A stretch of DNA of 64,000 nt from Imbricaverruca yamaguchii (taxonomy: Eukaryota; Arthropoda; Thecostraca; Neoverrucidae): positions 372,001 through 436,000 of the forward strand of contig JAOTOL010001321.1 of the NCBI GenBank assembly GCA_034440575.1, read 5' to 3'. The notes beneath the pieces were generated by a model. It saw only the letters and a list, made by a program, of their open reading frames with translations. It was not told where the DNA came from and did no database searches. Position 1 is the first letter of the stretch. The number at the start of each line of letters is the position of its first letter. Shown here piece after piece: positions 22,011 through 34,791 of the stretch. A program made the translations under genes and the position numbers.

Positions 22011-24004
22011 CCATTGCGATGGAAAGATAGGGCATCGACGTAGATGGGAAAGATGCATCGTTTGAGGCACATAGCGCCAGTGCACTTCTTCGTGTGTCCG
22101 CCCCTGGTCTATGCTGATTAACATCGAGTTAGTTCATGGAAGTTTCAATTCGTGACCGTATCATTTGTGCTAGCTGAGTTTGTTCCAGCACTTTTTTCAA
22201 CACGAAGTTGAAAAGTTAGGTTCAACATTACTTGTGTTCTCTGTATGATACATATTTACAATATGGATTGCAAACATAGTATATAACACTAGTATATGCA
22301 TCATGTAGCACATGAAACGAATGTATAATATATAGTCCTTTTCCAATAATATAGTGGCATATGAACAGCCGAATTCACTGTTCATTAATCAATGTTCATG
22401 TTATCAGATCACTCTTACCATGCATTCAGCATGCATCGCTTTAAATGTAATGTTTGGTAACATTGAGCAGGTATGTTGAAACGAATGTATAGTAATATCT
22501 TCAGGCAACTGGTATATTAAATTACCTCATGCGCTGAACTCTGGCCAGTGCATGGGATTTCACATAGCTTCCGGAAAGCTAATCCATATAAGATCATCAA
22601 TATCCCCCGACAATGTATCCGTGCTATTTAGATATGCCCCTGCCTACACCCCACACTCCTCAATGGCATCGTCCTTAACCATAAAAGTACTTTAAGTCAT
22701 TGTGCCGATGAAGCGCACCTCATCGCATAGACACTTGTCACTCGGCAAAGCAACGGCCAAAAGTCGGCCCAGGTCACGTGGTGGCGCACGAGACGAACAA
22801 GTGGCAATCATCCATTACTGGCACAATTCAGACTGACAATGCATGGCGAAAAGTTGCAGTTCCGAGATCTGGAATTTCACGGCTGCTTCTCCTCGCGTTA
22901 TACATATTCACTGAGCAATAGTCGGTGGCTATTTACTGATTTGTGCTGCGGGAGAATTTCCACTGGAGCTAAAAGTTTGCACCCAGGCTTGTGAATTGTT
23001 CAGAGCGCACCTCGTTTCTATCGAGCATAGCTTCCGTGTGGATATATCCATGATATAGATGTTTGAATGTGAGCGCGCATTCGTATTTCCTGCCTACAAT
23101 ATCACTTCGCACCGCAGTGCGGTATTCATCAGATTCATCACAGTGTCTTAAATACGCCACCAAAGCCACCACACCCACTTGCGGTAATCATCACACTGTT
23201 ACAATATCGCCAATAGCCAGCACACCCGACAACGCAGGGGCCCGCGCCTCACAAATTCGCCAAGGATGTCCATACAGGTAGTTTCTTGCAACCAGTCAGG
23301 GCTGTCCTAGGCTGTAACACCAACGAAATCCGAGAGCTCGGCTGCGGTCTACAAACACTGGCTGACGTGGTGCAAATTGTTACTTGAGGCAAACTAAGGG
23401 TCCCATGCAGCAACATTTTGCTTCAGTCCGAATGAGCCTGAAATGTTAATATTGAGCAGAAGCGGCATCACTGTCAAGCGCCGTCGTATAGAGGAAGCGA
23501 GACGGCCGCCTGGTTAAGGTTTTGTTGCTGAGAGGGTGGAGTAAGTCGGATCTCGATGCTAATATGGAAAGAAAGAGGAAACATTTCCTCTGAGTAGCAA
23601 CCTGCTCCAGAATAACTTTGGGAGTACAGGTGATCCTGCCTGGTGCCAAGGGACAACTATTTTCTGAGATATAATTGTGGTACGCGATTTTCCTTTTTGA
23701 TTGGCGAATTTTGCACATAGTTTGGCGTGGATGCAGTTCAACTTCTCCCAATGATTGCCGATTTATTGAAAGGTTAATTTTGGCATATTTCGTCCACATG
23801 GTGCAGCTCAACGTTTGTGATGGTCGCGTCAGTACTTCACAGTGCATCGGAGAGTCTGTCTCAGCTCTGTGTGTCTAAGGATGGAGAATTGCTTAGCTTG
23901 CACCTCGCCCCATCCCCGGAAGCCTAAATGGGCACGACTAGAGCTGTCTTATGAATTATTTAGTGATGGAAGAGATTGTTGATTACAAATTGAGCGCTGG
24001 GAAC

Positions 24005-24300
24005 AATTATTACGCACCACCAGAGAGATAGCAGAGGCTACTATCATGATGGCAGAGACCGCTATCAGGATGTTAGAGGTCACTACCAGGGAAATGATAG
24101 AGGCGCCACTACTAGGGAGATAGCAGAGGCGACCCCGTGGTTGCAATGACCACCACCAGGCAGATGGCAGCGACCACTACCAAAGAGATGACAGAGACCA
24201 CTACCAGGGAGATAGAAGAGGCCACCCCAGGATTGCAAAGGCCGCCACCAGGCAGATGGCAGAGATCACCACCAGGGTGTTAGATGTCGCCATTAGTGAA
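24005..24300 (+). repeat. Degenerate repeat of 24-30 bp
   Basis: Units share ACCACCAGGGAGATAGCAGA with many substitutions. Confidence 0.75.
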
Positions 24301-25394
24301 ACGGCAGAGCACCCAACCCCTACAGACATTGCTTTTGCTTTTACCTGCGACAGTTAAGCAATAGTTACAGTCGCAAAGCAAGGCGGATGAGAATCCTAGG
24401 CTGCTGAGCCAGTATATGAGCCGTTGCCCGTGCCACTTTGCCACCTTCGGCAATGCAGGGAGAGGGAGGGAAAGGTTTGATTCGGACCTTCCGGGATTTT
24501 CAAACAGAGATAACTACAGACATCCAACAAAATCAGATTGTTGCGAATCAAATCTCACGATTGATGAGCGAACTTTATCCCTTGGTGTCACTGGGTGACC
24601 TATCATGTCACTTTATATGTCAATATTTCACTAAGGTATAAAATAAATCACTTCCGATATCTTCTTGCATGCAAACAGTACTAGACATTAACTTCAAATG
24701 TTCACCATTGTGTCCCGCGGGATTTCGGAATACTAGCCATTTGCGAATCGTTATATTTAGACCCACGGGCAGGGAGGGTGTTACTGCGGGAAACATGTTT
24801 GGCTCAGCTTGGAGATGTCCAAAGTCATGCCAACGCCATTTTTTAAACACGAATTAGCAACATTGCACGTCAAATTCGGCTTAAGCGCTCAATTTAACAA
24901 AAGGATTACTTCTAAATCGACAAGAGGTCGTATGAGGTCAAGTTCGGGTACGGACCGAAGATGATGTGAGAAAGGCGAATGGCTGGTATAGTGAAGTTAT
25001 CTAAGCTGTTCGCCAATCCGTTACACGTATCTTTGATGAATTAAGTACAATAAGTTAGATAAATCGCCGATAATTTACGATGTCTGCAAAACAAAATTGC
25101 TTCATGTGCTCCCTATCACGACGTCATAGGTCAGTGATTTAAGATGCTGTCATGAATTATTTTGCAATGTAAGGTCGGCAATGTATGTTCCAACAAATAT
25201 GTCATGAGGTGGTATGCTAACATGCGCCGTTTCTTCGTGATAACAACCTCCCCCCCCCTCCTCAAAAGAAACCCACATAAAAGGCTGCACAACCTCCTCT
25301 ACGCGGTTGAGTGCTAAACTAGTGAAGAACCACAATTATGCAACAAAGACTGTGATGTGATTTCGCATAATCGCAGAGTCGTGATGCACATCAT

Positions 25395-25660
25395 CCATGT
25401 CATAGGTCCCATCGGCTCATCATACGGCACCATCCGCTCACCTCACGGTATCGCACCATAGGTACATACCGTCCGCTCATCCCACGGTACCGAGTCATAG
25501 GTCTCATCAGCCCGTCCCACGGTATCGCACCATAGGTACATACCATCCACTCATACCACGATACCGCGCCAGCCGTTCGCAGCTGGCGTGGTACCATGTC
25601 ATAGGTACCTAATATCCGCTCATCCCACGATACCGCGCCAGCCGTTCCCGACGGGTCGGC
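25395..25660 (+). repeat. Degenerate repeat built on CCGCTCATCCCACGGTACCG
   Basis: Recurring blocks ATAGGTACATACCGTCCGCT and CCACGGTATCGC make about six units of 40 bp or more, some fused. Confidence 0.75.
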
Positions 25661-26184
25661 AGCTGGCACGACGTGGATGGTTCGCAAACAGCTTTAATCA
25701 TGGCAATGACGTTTGAAGATGAACGCAGTAAAGTGTGGCCACCGTGGCGGTGGAGAACAATTTCGTAGAAATTATTGTTCAAACAGGTTGCATTTCATGC
25801 GACTTTTGTCTATCAGACTCCAGCACCACACCACAAGAGCCCACAAGAGCAACAATCAGCCACAGATTGATCCAGAGGGGCCGCTGTGGGTACATGCTCC
25901 CCTCAGGGAAAGATTACACCTCTCTGATAGTGGTTGGCGTCCTTCATGAAGGCTCGGGTACGTCCCCATCTCCTCTCTTTCTTTAGACTTTCTTTAGCGC
26001 AGCTTCTCAAGTTCATCAAGGTCTCACCACTCAGTGTAACCTTCCGACGCCCCCCCCCCCCACACCACACACATACGACGTGACCGGCATCTTGACTGTT
26101 TCGCTCTGAGTTGGCGGCCGGCAGACGGTGCGTGCGAACAATGTTTCGCCTCTGCTAATAATCAGTCGTTGGTCACGCCACTGT

Positions 26185-26690
26185 TTATCGCTCAGCCTGC
26201 CCACCAACTGGCCCCCACTCACGCTTCACGCTCGGCCTGCCAACAAACTGGGCCCCACTCACGCTTCACGCTCGGCCTGCCGACCAACTGGGTCCCCTCA
26301 CGCTTCCCGCTCGGCCTGCCGACCAACTGGGTCCCACTCACGCTTCCCGCTCGGCCTGCCGACCAACTGGGTTCCTTTTTGGCCTGCCCACCAACTGGGT
26401 CCCACTCACGCTTCACGCTCAGCCTGCCCACCAACTGGGCCCCACTCACGCTTCCCGCTCGGCCTGCCCACCAACTGGGTCCCACTCACGCTTCCCGCTG
26501 GGCCTGCCAACCAACTTGGTCCCCTCACGCTTCCCGCTCGGCCTGCCCACCAACTGGGTCCCACTCACGCTTCCCGCTCGGCCTGCCGACCAACTGGGTC
26601 CCCTCACGCTTCCCGCTCGGCCTGCCGACCAACTGGGCCCCCTCCCGCTTCGCGCTCGGCCTGCCCAGCAACAGTGTCCCTCTCACACAA
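26185..26690 (+). repeat. Minisatellite of 38-41 bp, about 12 copies
   Basis: The unit CACTCACGCTTCCCGCTCGG plus CCTGCCGACCAACTGGGTCC repeats with some 2-base deletions (CCCCTCACG). These shift frames and yield overlapping artificial proteins of about 200 codons. Confidence 0.95.
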
Positions 26691-26928
26691 CGAGTGTCGG
26701 CTGACCAGGTATCCGGTCAATATTCAATACACATCCGAACGCCGGCTATCGTAAAAATGTAGCCGGTCGACGGACAGGCCGGCGACCTTCCGTGACACGT
26801 TAATCATGTATTGATGTATTGCCGGCCGTGCTGTCGTTCGCGATGTTTCCGACAATACCCGTGGCGTGTATAGTCTCCAGGTGTGCTGGAGCTATGGAGC
26901 GCCATGGCAATGCGTCGTGAGCGGCGTC

Positions 26929-26981
26929 GGACGGAGCAGGGCGAGGGGAGTGACCCCCACTCCCCTCGCCTTGTTCCGTCC
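26929..26981. other. 53-nt inverted repeat (strong hairpin)
   Basis: Arms of 24 bases face each other across a 5-base loop. The inner 12 base pairs (GCGAGGGGAGTG against CACTCCCCTCGC) are perfect, and the outer part has two mismatches that would be G-U pairs in RNA. It stands alone in otherwise plain intron sequence. Confidence 0.8.
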
Positions 26982-29189
26982 CTCGCCCCTCGGTTTTGTG
27001 TATTCGGCGTGTGCACAGAATCTGGTATCATGCTGCATCCGGCACGCTTGCATATTACACTATTAGGAGCTCTGATCGAGTGAGGGCCAGAGGCTTGTAG
27101 TTCTCCCATGTTCCAGGCATGGGATCGGATACCGTATCTCCGCAGGAAGCTTGTGGACCAACCGGAACTCAGCGTAACCTATCTATATATACCGGAACGG
27201 CGCTCTCTTGGCGATCCGTAACGACATGCTCCTTTTTACGCTCAATTTTCGTGGAAGTACAGAAATTTCAAAAGCAAGCAAACCTATCTCGCATGGCGCC
27301 TTAGAAGTTGGGATGAGTGCTTCAAATTATGCGGAGGAGCCTCAATATGAAATGATAAAACGTATTTAGAATTGGACATTATACAACAGACCAATTCCGT
27401 AGAAATTGGCTGCACAGTTAACAAAATCGAGCGCATCTGCCAAACACGGAAATCGTATCTCAATATGTGACACACTGTGCCAAAATAGCATATCATTTGC
27501 CAAGCTATGGCACGATTTATTGTTCCCGCTCAGTTTATGCTGCATACAATCATTAAGCGTGGCGTTCTCCATCGAACTGACTGGCCAAGCGGTCGCCCGG
27601 CCTCGAAGTGCGCAGAAGAGCATAGCACGGATTGAATATCCGCGGTCCAAGCATCAGGCATCAGGCATGAATAACGGAGTGGTCTGGACGAAACTTGAGG
27701 CAGCATAGGGACGTGCATTTGATACTGGTTTGCATTCGCAAGATTTTCAGTCACAAGTTAATTCCTACATAATATGTAATGTCCTTTTCAAAGTCATACT
27801 TTTCCACAAAGGACGATCAGGTGAGCTGGTGATGAGATGCTAATGATCTGTAAACCAAATTGCATGAAAAATATGTGAAACACAGAATCAATTATTTTTT
27901 AAACGCCGATTTACTGCTGGAATCTGGTACCCACCATTAGTTTGGCCGACATCTGTACCTTCTGATCCCCTGCGCTCGGGGACGAGTCTGGAGAGAGTAT
28001 ATGCTCTTGCGTATATGGATTCTGTTTCCATGGGCAGGCGGGTTACGGACGGATCGGATTCGGCTCAGAGGCATGCCTGTAATAGACAAAATACCCCGAG
28101 CGTCCCCATGACTGGTCCGCCATGGTGGCTCAGCGATGTAATAGATCAGCGCCGGATTAGTGGAGACATTTCTCGTGCAGCCAGCGCAATTGCTGACACA
28201 GTAGCTGGGCGTTTGAAAGTTCGTTTAGGAGCATGTGTCCTAATATCTGACCTTTGAGCAATCACCAAACCTGGTACATAGAGATAGACGCCTGGTGCTA
28301 TACTCAGGGCCACGGACACAATGCAGATGACGTGGGAAAATCGTACACGAGAAGCGCGTTGGGCGATGGGAAAAATATATAGGTGTAAAATGTAAATACC
28401 ATAAACCAATTTACAACGTGCTTTTGTCCCCAAAAAAATCATATCAATATATTCAAATAACTTAGAAACAGCCAACAATCCTAGTTTTACTGAGATCGTA
28501 ATAGTTGAGAAAACATTTTACAGTTTGCCAACACTACTGGTGGTGTTCCCATGGTCGACGTGATCACAATTAGCGCTCTGACCTTCATCAGGGAAGATTG
28601 AAGCTGTCCGTGGGAGCATATTTATAGTGAGGAGCACACAGTTCATATATACATTTCACATTATACATTATAGCATCGTGCATGCAGTTATGAGCGGGGG
28701 AGGCGAAGCCCGAGCTGGCATGAGCCCGTGCATGTACGACACACGTGCATCTAAGCCACCCGCCGCTATCCGACCGTCACGCTTTAGAACCACGAATAGC
28801 CTCCGTTCTACCCTGCTGACCTTCCGCCGCCATGAGGCCGGGAGATTTATCGGCCAGGTAATGGGGTGGAGGAATTCGTGCTAAGCCGTCGTATGCGTCA
28901 CAGAGCGAGCGAGAAGTTTGTGGAGCAAACATGACTTTCACAGACTGGGACACTTGTGCTTCCTCCACGGTTCCACGCAGGGCACACATGTGACCGCTTC
29001 CTCACCTAATATCGCAAGGGCGTATCAGAAATTTGAATTATGTAAGCTGAGTTGCCGAAATATGCCTTGCTTGTTTTCAAATCCATTCACTTTCACGGAA
29101 ATCGGCCGGAACAAAATGCATGTTTCACTGGTTGCCAAGAGAGCTTTGCTGCGATCGGTCTAGAAGCCTGCTGTCGCGGTGTGGTGTCC

Positions 29190-29545
29190 AGTGCATTGTC
29201 CGGGGAGCATGGCAAAGACATAACTCGCAGTTTGCCCAATCAAAGAGGCGATTTGACTGCAGAGCACCACTGCTGTACAACTTGTTGCCATCCGAGCTGA
29301 TGCGGGTTTCCATGCCGATCTTCGGTAGTCACCTACGGCGGCACTGTATGACGTGCCGCCCGAGCAGGACTGATTTGCTGCTCGCCCTGCTGAATTTTAC
29401 TGCGACATGCATTACCAGCGGTTTACCTGTTCTGTGATTTTTTCTTTTCCTGCCCTGCTGTATTAGCATATTAACACAAGGTTGTAATAGCTACTAGTTA
29501 ATTGTCGGTTACCTCAATACAAGCCTGCATCTATATCTGCATATG
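29190..29545 (+). pseudogene. LINE 3' fragment, same family as the one at 12751-13645
   Basis: The reading CRAPLLYNLLPSELMRVSMP then IFGSHLRRH matches GAPHMYNSLPPELTRLPVTI and FGRHLREY of the other copy. The following DNA (CTGCTGTATT, GTAATAGCTACTAGTTAATT, CCTCAATA) matches its 3' UTR to the end. Only the last roughly 60 codons remain and the copy is diverged. Confidence 0.72.
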
Positions 29546-29954
29546 TAATGCCATATGTGGTGCTCAGTATTTTGGTCTACTAGAACCCCCTTCGTGCGGG
29601 CGTCATTTGCGAAAAGCTGGACAATTTGCAATTCCCCTTGGTCAGCGAAAGTAGGAAAATTTCAAGTTCTGGGCGCCACTCTTTAGAATGGGGGCGAATT
29701 TCTGGGTTTGGTGAGTGCCAATGATGGTAATGCAGGCACACGTTTCACAGCATAGCACAATAACTCTCCCAGCATGGCCAAAATCAGCAATTGTTGCAGC
29801 TAAACAACACAAGAAGTGTACCTTAGATCATGCCGTCTGCGATGCAGAACAAGCCGTTATGCTAGCATTGCGTCCAGGCAATTATCTTGTTCAGATAGCG
29901 AAACCGCTTGTCTAAGTTATCATGGACGACACAACGAAGGAATTGTTTTAAGAC

Positions 29955-30440
29955 AATGACTAGATGTGGGTCGATGCAGTGGCATCTAGCGCGCTGACTA
30001 TAACTGAATATCGATCGATGCCGTGGCACCCAGAACGCTGACTATGACTCGATGTGGGTCGATATCTTGACATGCAGAACACTGACTATGACTCGATGTG
30101 GTTCGAGGGCGTGGTATCCAGAGAGATGACTATGGCTCGATGCTGGTCGATTCCGTGGCATACAGAACGCTGACTAGGACTCGATGTAGATCGATGCCAT
30201 AGCACCCAGATCGCTGACTATGACTCGATGTAGGTCGATGCCGTGGCACCGAGAACACTGACTATGACTCGCTGTGGTTCAATGCCGTGGCACCCAGAAC
30301 ATTGACTATGGCTCGATGTAGATCGATGATGTGGCACCCAGAGCGCTGACTGGAACTCGATGTAGGTCGATGCCGTAGCATCGAGAACACTGACTATGAC
30401 TCGATGTAGATCGATGCCGTAGCACCCAGAATGCTGACCG
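29955..30440 (+). repeat. Minisatellite of about 46 bp, about 10 copies
   Basis: The unit is GACTATGACTCGATGTAGGT plus CGATGCCGTGGCACCCAGAACGCT in two short blocks, with point changes between copies. Confidence 0.92.
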
Positions 30441-31029
30441 ACCCGGTGACATATTCGGCTCATGGTTTTGTTTCGAGTTTAGGAGGCCCTTCGTTTAAGT
30501 CTAGCCAAGGGCGGCCTTTTCCCCGGCCGGCTCTTGTCCAGGAGATGGCAATAATTATGGGGAGATGCGCACCATACCAGTGGACTAAAGCTGCACTGCG
30601 CCAACACCTGAATTATCGGCAATACAATAATTTGGTCCGTTCGGGGCGTCCTAATAGGATCATTTGGACTGTGCGTGCAATGGCATTCACCGATACAATG
30701 CTTTTTAGTCGCACCGCAGGTGTTCTGTGACTGAAGCTAATGTGATCCGTATCTTTGTCTGGTGTGGTTCTTGCTCACAGCTTATGCTGTTTGTAGCTGT
30801 CTCTCATGTAGGCTCTAGCTTTACCGTGCGGTCCGCAACTGCGTCCGATGTGATCTGCAGCTGTGAAAACCGATGTGATGTGGTTCTATAGGTGTATCCA
30901 ATGTGGTTTGTACCTGTATCTGATGCTGACTGTAACTCTATCTTATGTGGTCTGTGGCTGATCTGATGTGACCTGTAGCTCTATCTGATGTGGTCTGTAG
31001 CTGTATCTGATATTGTATGTGACTGCATC

Positions 31030-31352
31030 TGACGTGGTCTGCGGCTGTATACCACGTGGTCTATGGCTGTATACCACGTGGTCTGTGGCTGTATACCACG
31101 TGGTCTGTGGCTGTGTACCATGTGGTCTATGGCTGTATACCACGTGGTCTGTGGCCGTATACCACGTGGTCTGTGTCTGTATACCACGTGGTCTGTGGCT
31201 GTGTACCACGTGGTCTGTGACTGCATCTGACGTGGTCTGCGGCTGTATACCACGTGGTCTTTGGGTGCATACCACGTGGTCTGTGGCCGTATCTGACGTG
31301 GTCTGCGGCTGTATACCACGTGATCTGTGGCTGTATACCACGTGGTCTGTGC
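31030..31352 (+). repeat. 22-bp minisatellite with an E-box in nearly every unit
   Basis: The unit GGTCTGTGGCTGTATACCACGT contributes a CACGTG palindrome at each unit junction. I count 11 CACGTG sites, nearly all as CCACGTGG, plus three TGACGTGG variants. Degenerate, E-box-poor units extend upstream to about 30880. Confidence 0.95.
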
Positions 31353-31594
31353 CCACAACGCCAGCCCATTCTCGGCGACTCCCCGCCGCCGCCTGAAAGC
31401 ACCCGGCTCTGTAGCGTCCCGACCCGTAAATGGCCTGCCCGTGTACCGCTAATAGCGAAAGCACGCCCAACAAAAAGTTCCGCAATGCTAGCCGGGCGTT
31501 CGAGCGAACCGATAGAGTGGCCGCACGCTCAGGTCAGGTCGGCTGGGTTTCGGTGCAACCTCAGGCAGCTGATTGGGTCTGGTCAAATGGCGGC

Positions 31595-32240
31595 GTGCCG
31601 TGGGGCATGCTGCTGTTAACATGGGTCAATGTGGCGACGTGTAGTGGGGCATGCTGCTGTTAACATGGCGACGAGTAGTGGGGCATGCTGCTGTTAACAT
31701 GGCGACGAGAAGTGGGGCATGCTGCTGTTAACATGGCGACGTGAAGTGGGGCATGCTGCTGTTAACATAACGACGTGTAGTGGGGCGTGTTGCTGTTAAC
31801 ATGACGACGTGTAGTGGGGCGTGCTGCTGTTAACATGGCGACGTGTAGTGGGGCATGCTGCTGTTAACATGGCGACGTGAAGTGGGGCATGCTGCTGTTA
31901 ACATGGCGACGGAGTGGGGGTGTTAAACGAGGAAGTGGGGCATGCTGCTGTTAACATGTAACATGGCGACGTGTAGTGGGGCGTGTTGCTGTTAACATGA
32001 CGACGTGTAGTGGGGCGTGTTGCTGTTAACATGACGACGTGTAGTGGGGCATGCTGCTGTTAACATGGCGACGCGAAGTGGGGCATGCAGCTGTTAACAT
32101 GAAAACGTACAGTGGGGCATGTTGCTGTTAGCATTGCGGTGTGCAGTGGGGCATGCTGCTGTTAGTATTGTTACGTACAGTGGGGAATGCTGCTGGTAGC
32201 ATGGCGGCGTGCAGTGTGGCATGCTGCTGTTAACATGGCG
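31595..32240 (+). repeat. Minisatellite of about 37 bp, about 17 copies
   Basis: The unit is GGGGCATGCTGCTGTTAACA plus TGGCGACGTGTAGT. Most copies carry the palindromes GCATGC and GTTAAC. Copies at the downstream end are more diverged, and one unit near 31920 is partly deleted. Confidence 0.95.
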
Positions 32241-32546
32241 ACATCGCATGATACATGGGGTGGCTATTATAGTAGATTGCATGCCACCGCACACGCACCA
32301 TCCGATACCACGGCGATAACTGCATATCATTGTTGGATATCATCAGATAATTGTTTGTAGGCCTCGTGCATAATTATCACTATGAAATTATAATTTGCCA
32401 TGAAGTGTGTTCCACACGCCATGCTCAGACATGTAAAATAAAATTTGAAGAAAGGATCTGGAGGTACCTAGGAATGTGCAATGTGTGCTGCGCCTAATTG
32501 ATTAGCTTCGATGTGATCTACTGTTCATAATATTCCGTCGTTGCAG

Positions 32547-32686
32547 GGCTCCTGGATGGTGATGTTCCTAACCGTGATTGTATCACTCTACCTGTTCTCG
32601 CACGTCTACAACTTCATTCTTTTGCTCGGCTACGTCAACTATGAAGCCTATCACGTCACCAGCTGCATGTTCATCACAAATGCCAG
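32547..32686 (+). CDS. TMEM117: TMEM117 exon 4: third membrane segment
   Basis: The acceptor TCGTTGCAG is followed by 140 bases, phase 0 in and phase 2 out, with donor GTGAGA at 32687. It encodes residues 106-151, GSWMVMFLTVIVSLYLFSHV and on through YNFILLLGYVNYEAYH, matching the family's GSWM..F segment and SH.YN motif. It ends in FITNA; the split codon makes Ser, so the junction forms an N-A-S sequon at N150, where human TMEM117 has N-E-S. A SINE B copy was inserted 154 bases after this exon. Confidence 0.95.
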
Positions 32687-32840
32687 GTGAGATCTGCGCA
32701 CGCGTCGGTGATGACAGTGTGGTAACACAAACGCCACGTCATACGTGCACAACACTGGCACACTCACATCGCACGTCACTGATGGAGCCGTAGTGAAACA
32801 AACGCTACGTCATTGCACCACAAACACCGCATAACACTGG

Positions 32841-33030
32841 GGCGGGGATGGCCGAGTGGTTAAGGCGTCGGGCTATGGGTACCAAAGGTCCCGGGTTCGA
32901 TTCTAGCGCCACACAGGACATTTCCCAATACCGCGGCCCACCGGCGAAACAGTGTGGGCGGCGCCATTAGCCGTGAATGTGCATAAAGTGTGTCGTAAAC
33001 CAACCAATAAACAAACAAACAAACAAATAA
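32841..33030 (+). mobile_element. SINE family B, copy 4, with target-site duplication
   Basis: Head GGCGGGGATGGCCGAGTGGT, B box GGGTTCGATTC, full body and (AAAC)n tail. It is flanked by CCGCATAACACTGG (32827-32840) and CCGCACAACACTGG (33031-33044), 14 bases with one mismatch. It lies in intron 4, shortly after exon 4. Confidence 0.94.
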
Positions 33031-33467
33031 CCGCACAACACTGGCGCAGGTTAAATCAGAAGTGTCGGGGTGGGAGTTCTCGAAATCGCATTGAAGTGAC
33101 GTGGCAGTAGTCACGTGAACTTGGTGACTTCTCCACGTGTGAGATTGCCGTCCTGGTCTGCATGCATTGTCAAATGCAGCACATCCAAATAGGCAATCTG
33201 TAGTGGGTGTGTGGTGCTGATCTTCATGTAGGGAATGAAACTCAATCCTGCATTTGTGCTTGTAAGCAACTGGAGCATTACTAACTCGCGCTCAGCTGAG
33301 CGCCAACTTCTCCGCTAAGGTCGATAGTTATTTACTAAGCATGTTACAATTATATAGGGTATGTTTAAGTCAATAATTGTCGTGGATTATTATACCTTTC
33401 AAGCTTCAACTGTTGAAAGACTTCAGCGGACGAACCAAACACGACCATTCGTTATCCGTTGACGTGT

Positions 33468-33470
<3 letters not shown>

Positions 33471-33537
<67 letters not shown>
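33471..33537. repeat. (TA)n microsatellite
   Basis: About 33 TA dinucleotides without interruption, in intron 4. The rest of intron 4 (33045-33470 and 33538-34791) holds no gene or repeat that I recognise; 34030-34260 is GC-rich. Confidence 0.98.
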
Positions 33538-33539
<2 letters not shown>

Positions 33540-34791
33540 TCCATCGTGTGTATTTCTGGAACATAGGTATGTGTTCTACCGACAATTTAGCATACAACAC
33601 GAGATGACATCACTCATGAGTGCTGGCGCGGTGGGAGACGGGGGTCTCGCCTTCCGAAATTTGTGAAAATTAACATTACACCCATGGCTTTGCGTGGAAG
33701 ACCGACTTGACCATTTCGTACTGCCTTGTTATCCACATACGTGGCGACCTCCGTGTCATAAGGGAGGACTTAATATCACACCTGAAAGACCCATTAGATC
33801 GGATTATAAGTTGTATTGGTGTGAACATGTGTTCATTTTAGCACTCGCAAATTTCACTTAAACAATTGCCGCCCTTCTGTGCTCTTCAACCCTTCTGCCG
33901 TTTTGTTGTTTTCAGCAGCGCGGTTCAATTTCTAAAAAGGCGTGTGCTGGCACAGGCGTAGGCCAATCTCGTTCGTGTTCCGCCCACTCGACTGTTATAC
34001 TACGCCTATAAAGATTCACGCTCAGCCTGGCCCGAAATACGCGGACGCTCGCGGTGGCAGCTCACTCGACAGACGCGGCAGTCAACCCTTTCATTTCGAG
34101 CGCCGGCACTGTTTGTCCGGCGGATGAAGCTTGCGTGTTCCGTGTCCGGCCGGACCGCCCGCGGCCTGTTTATGACGGCGCGATACGATGCTGCCGCCGG
34201 TCGGAGCGGCGGTCAAAACCCGCCGGCTACCCTGTGTGACCGGGCCCACAGCCGTCCGCGTACACTGCAGACGGCCGCGGGATAGCTGACGGCTTGTCAC
34301 GGCTGACAGATGTGACGGGATGTGTGTCACGGTGGTCACATGACCACCGTGACCATGACCACCGACCATCGTCGCACTATGTCCCGTGTGGAGCCGAGCT
34401 AAAAATGAACACCTTCGGCATGAAATTGCCTGAGGAGGCCGATGTGCCTAAACTAAGAAAATGTAATTGGACACATTGTGCTCCGTCAGCCTTCTATCGC
34501 TTTTGCCCTCACCGGTTGGCTATGGCTCGACCAATGCAATCACCGTAGAATAGCACACAGTTCACTGAAATGCAATTTTCGTCTGAACTCTGAGTGTGCG
34601 AGTACGTGGGAGAGCAAGGTGTGTGAATAGTTCGCGATAAGTGCGCTGGAGTGTCTAGTCTCCAGGAATGAGTCGAGTCCAACTTGCCGAATGCCGGGAA
34701 CGTGTCGCAACGCTGAGCCGAGTTCCCACTCGATGGGGTCGATACTGACTGTGCTGCCAGCGACCCCGGTGACCGGTCACTTCCGCCGCAG

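Larger units (their letters stand above)
21395..32546 (+). other. TMEM117 intron 3
   Basis: An 11.2-kb intron. Apart from the repeats and SINE/LINE pieces listed, the stretches 22011-23999, 24301-25394, 26691-26928, 26982-29189, 29546-29954, 30441-31029 and 32236-32546 show no gene, RNA or repeat that I can support. Confidence 0.85.

Noticed and set aside
26128..26762. Two overlapping frames of about 200 codons (FPLGLPTNWVP type)
   Set aside because: They arise from the 38-41 bp minisatellite and appear in several frames with the same peptides shifted.
31030..31352. CRISPR-like array
   Set aside because: The repeat has no unique spacers and the window is animal DNA; it is a simple minisatellite.
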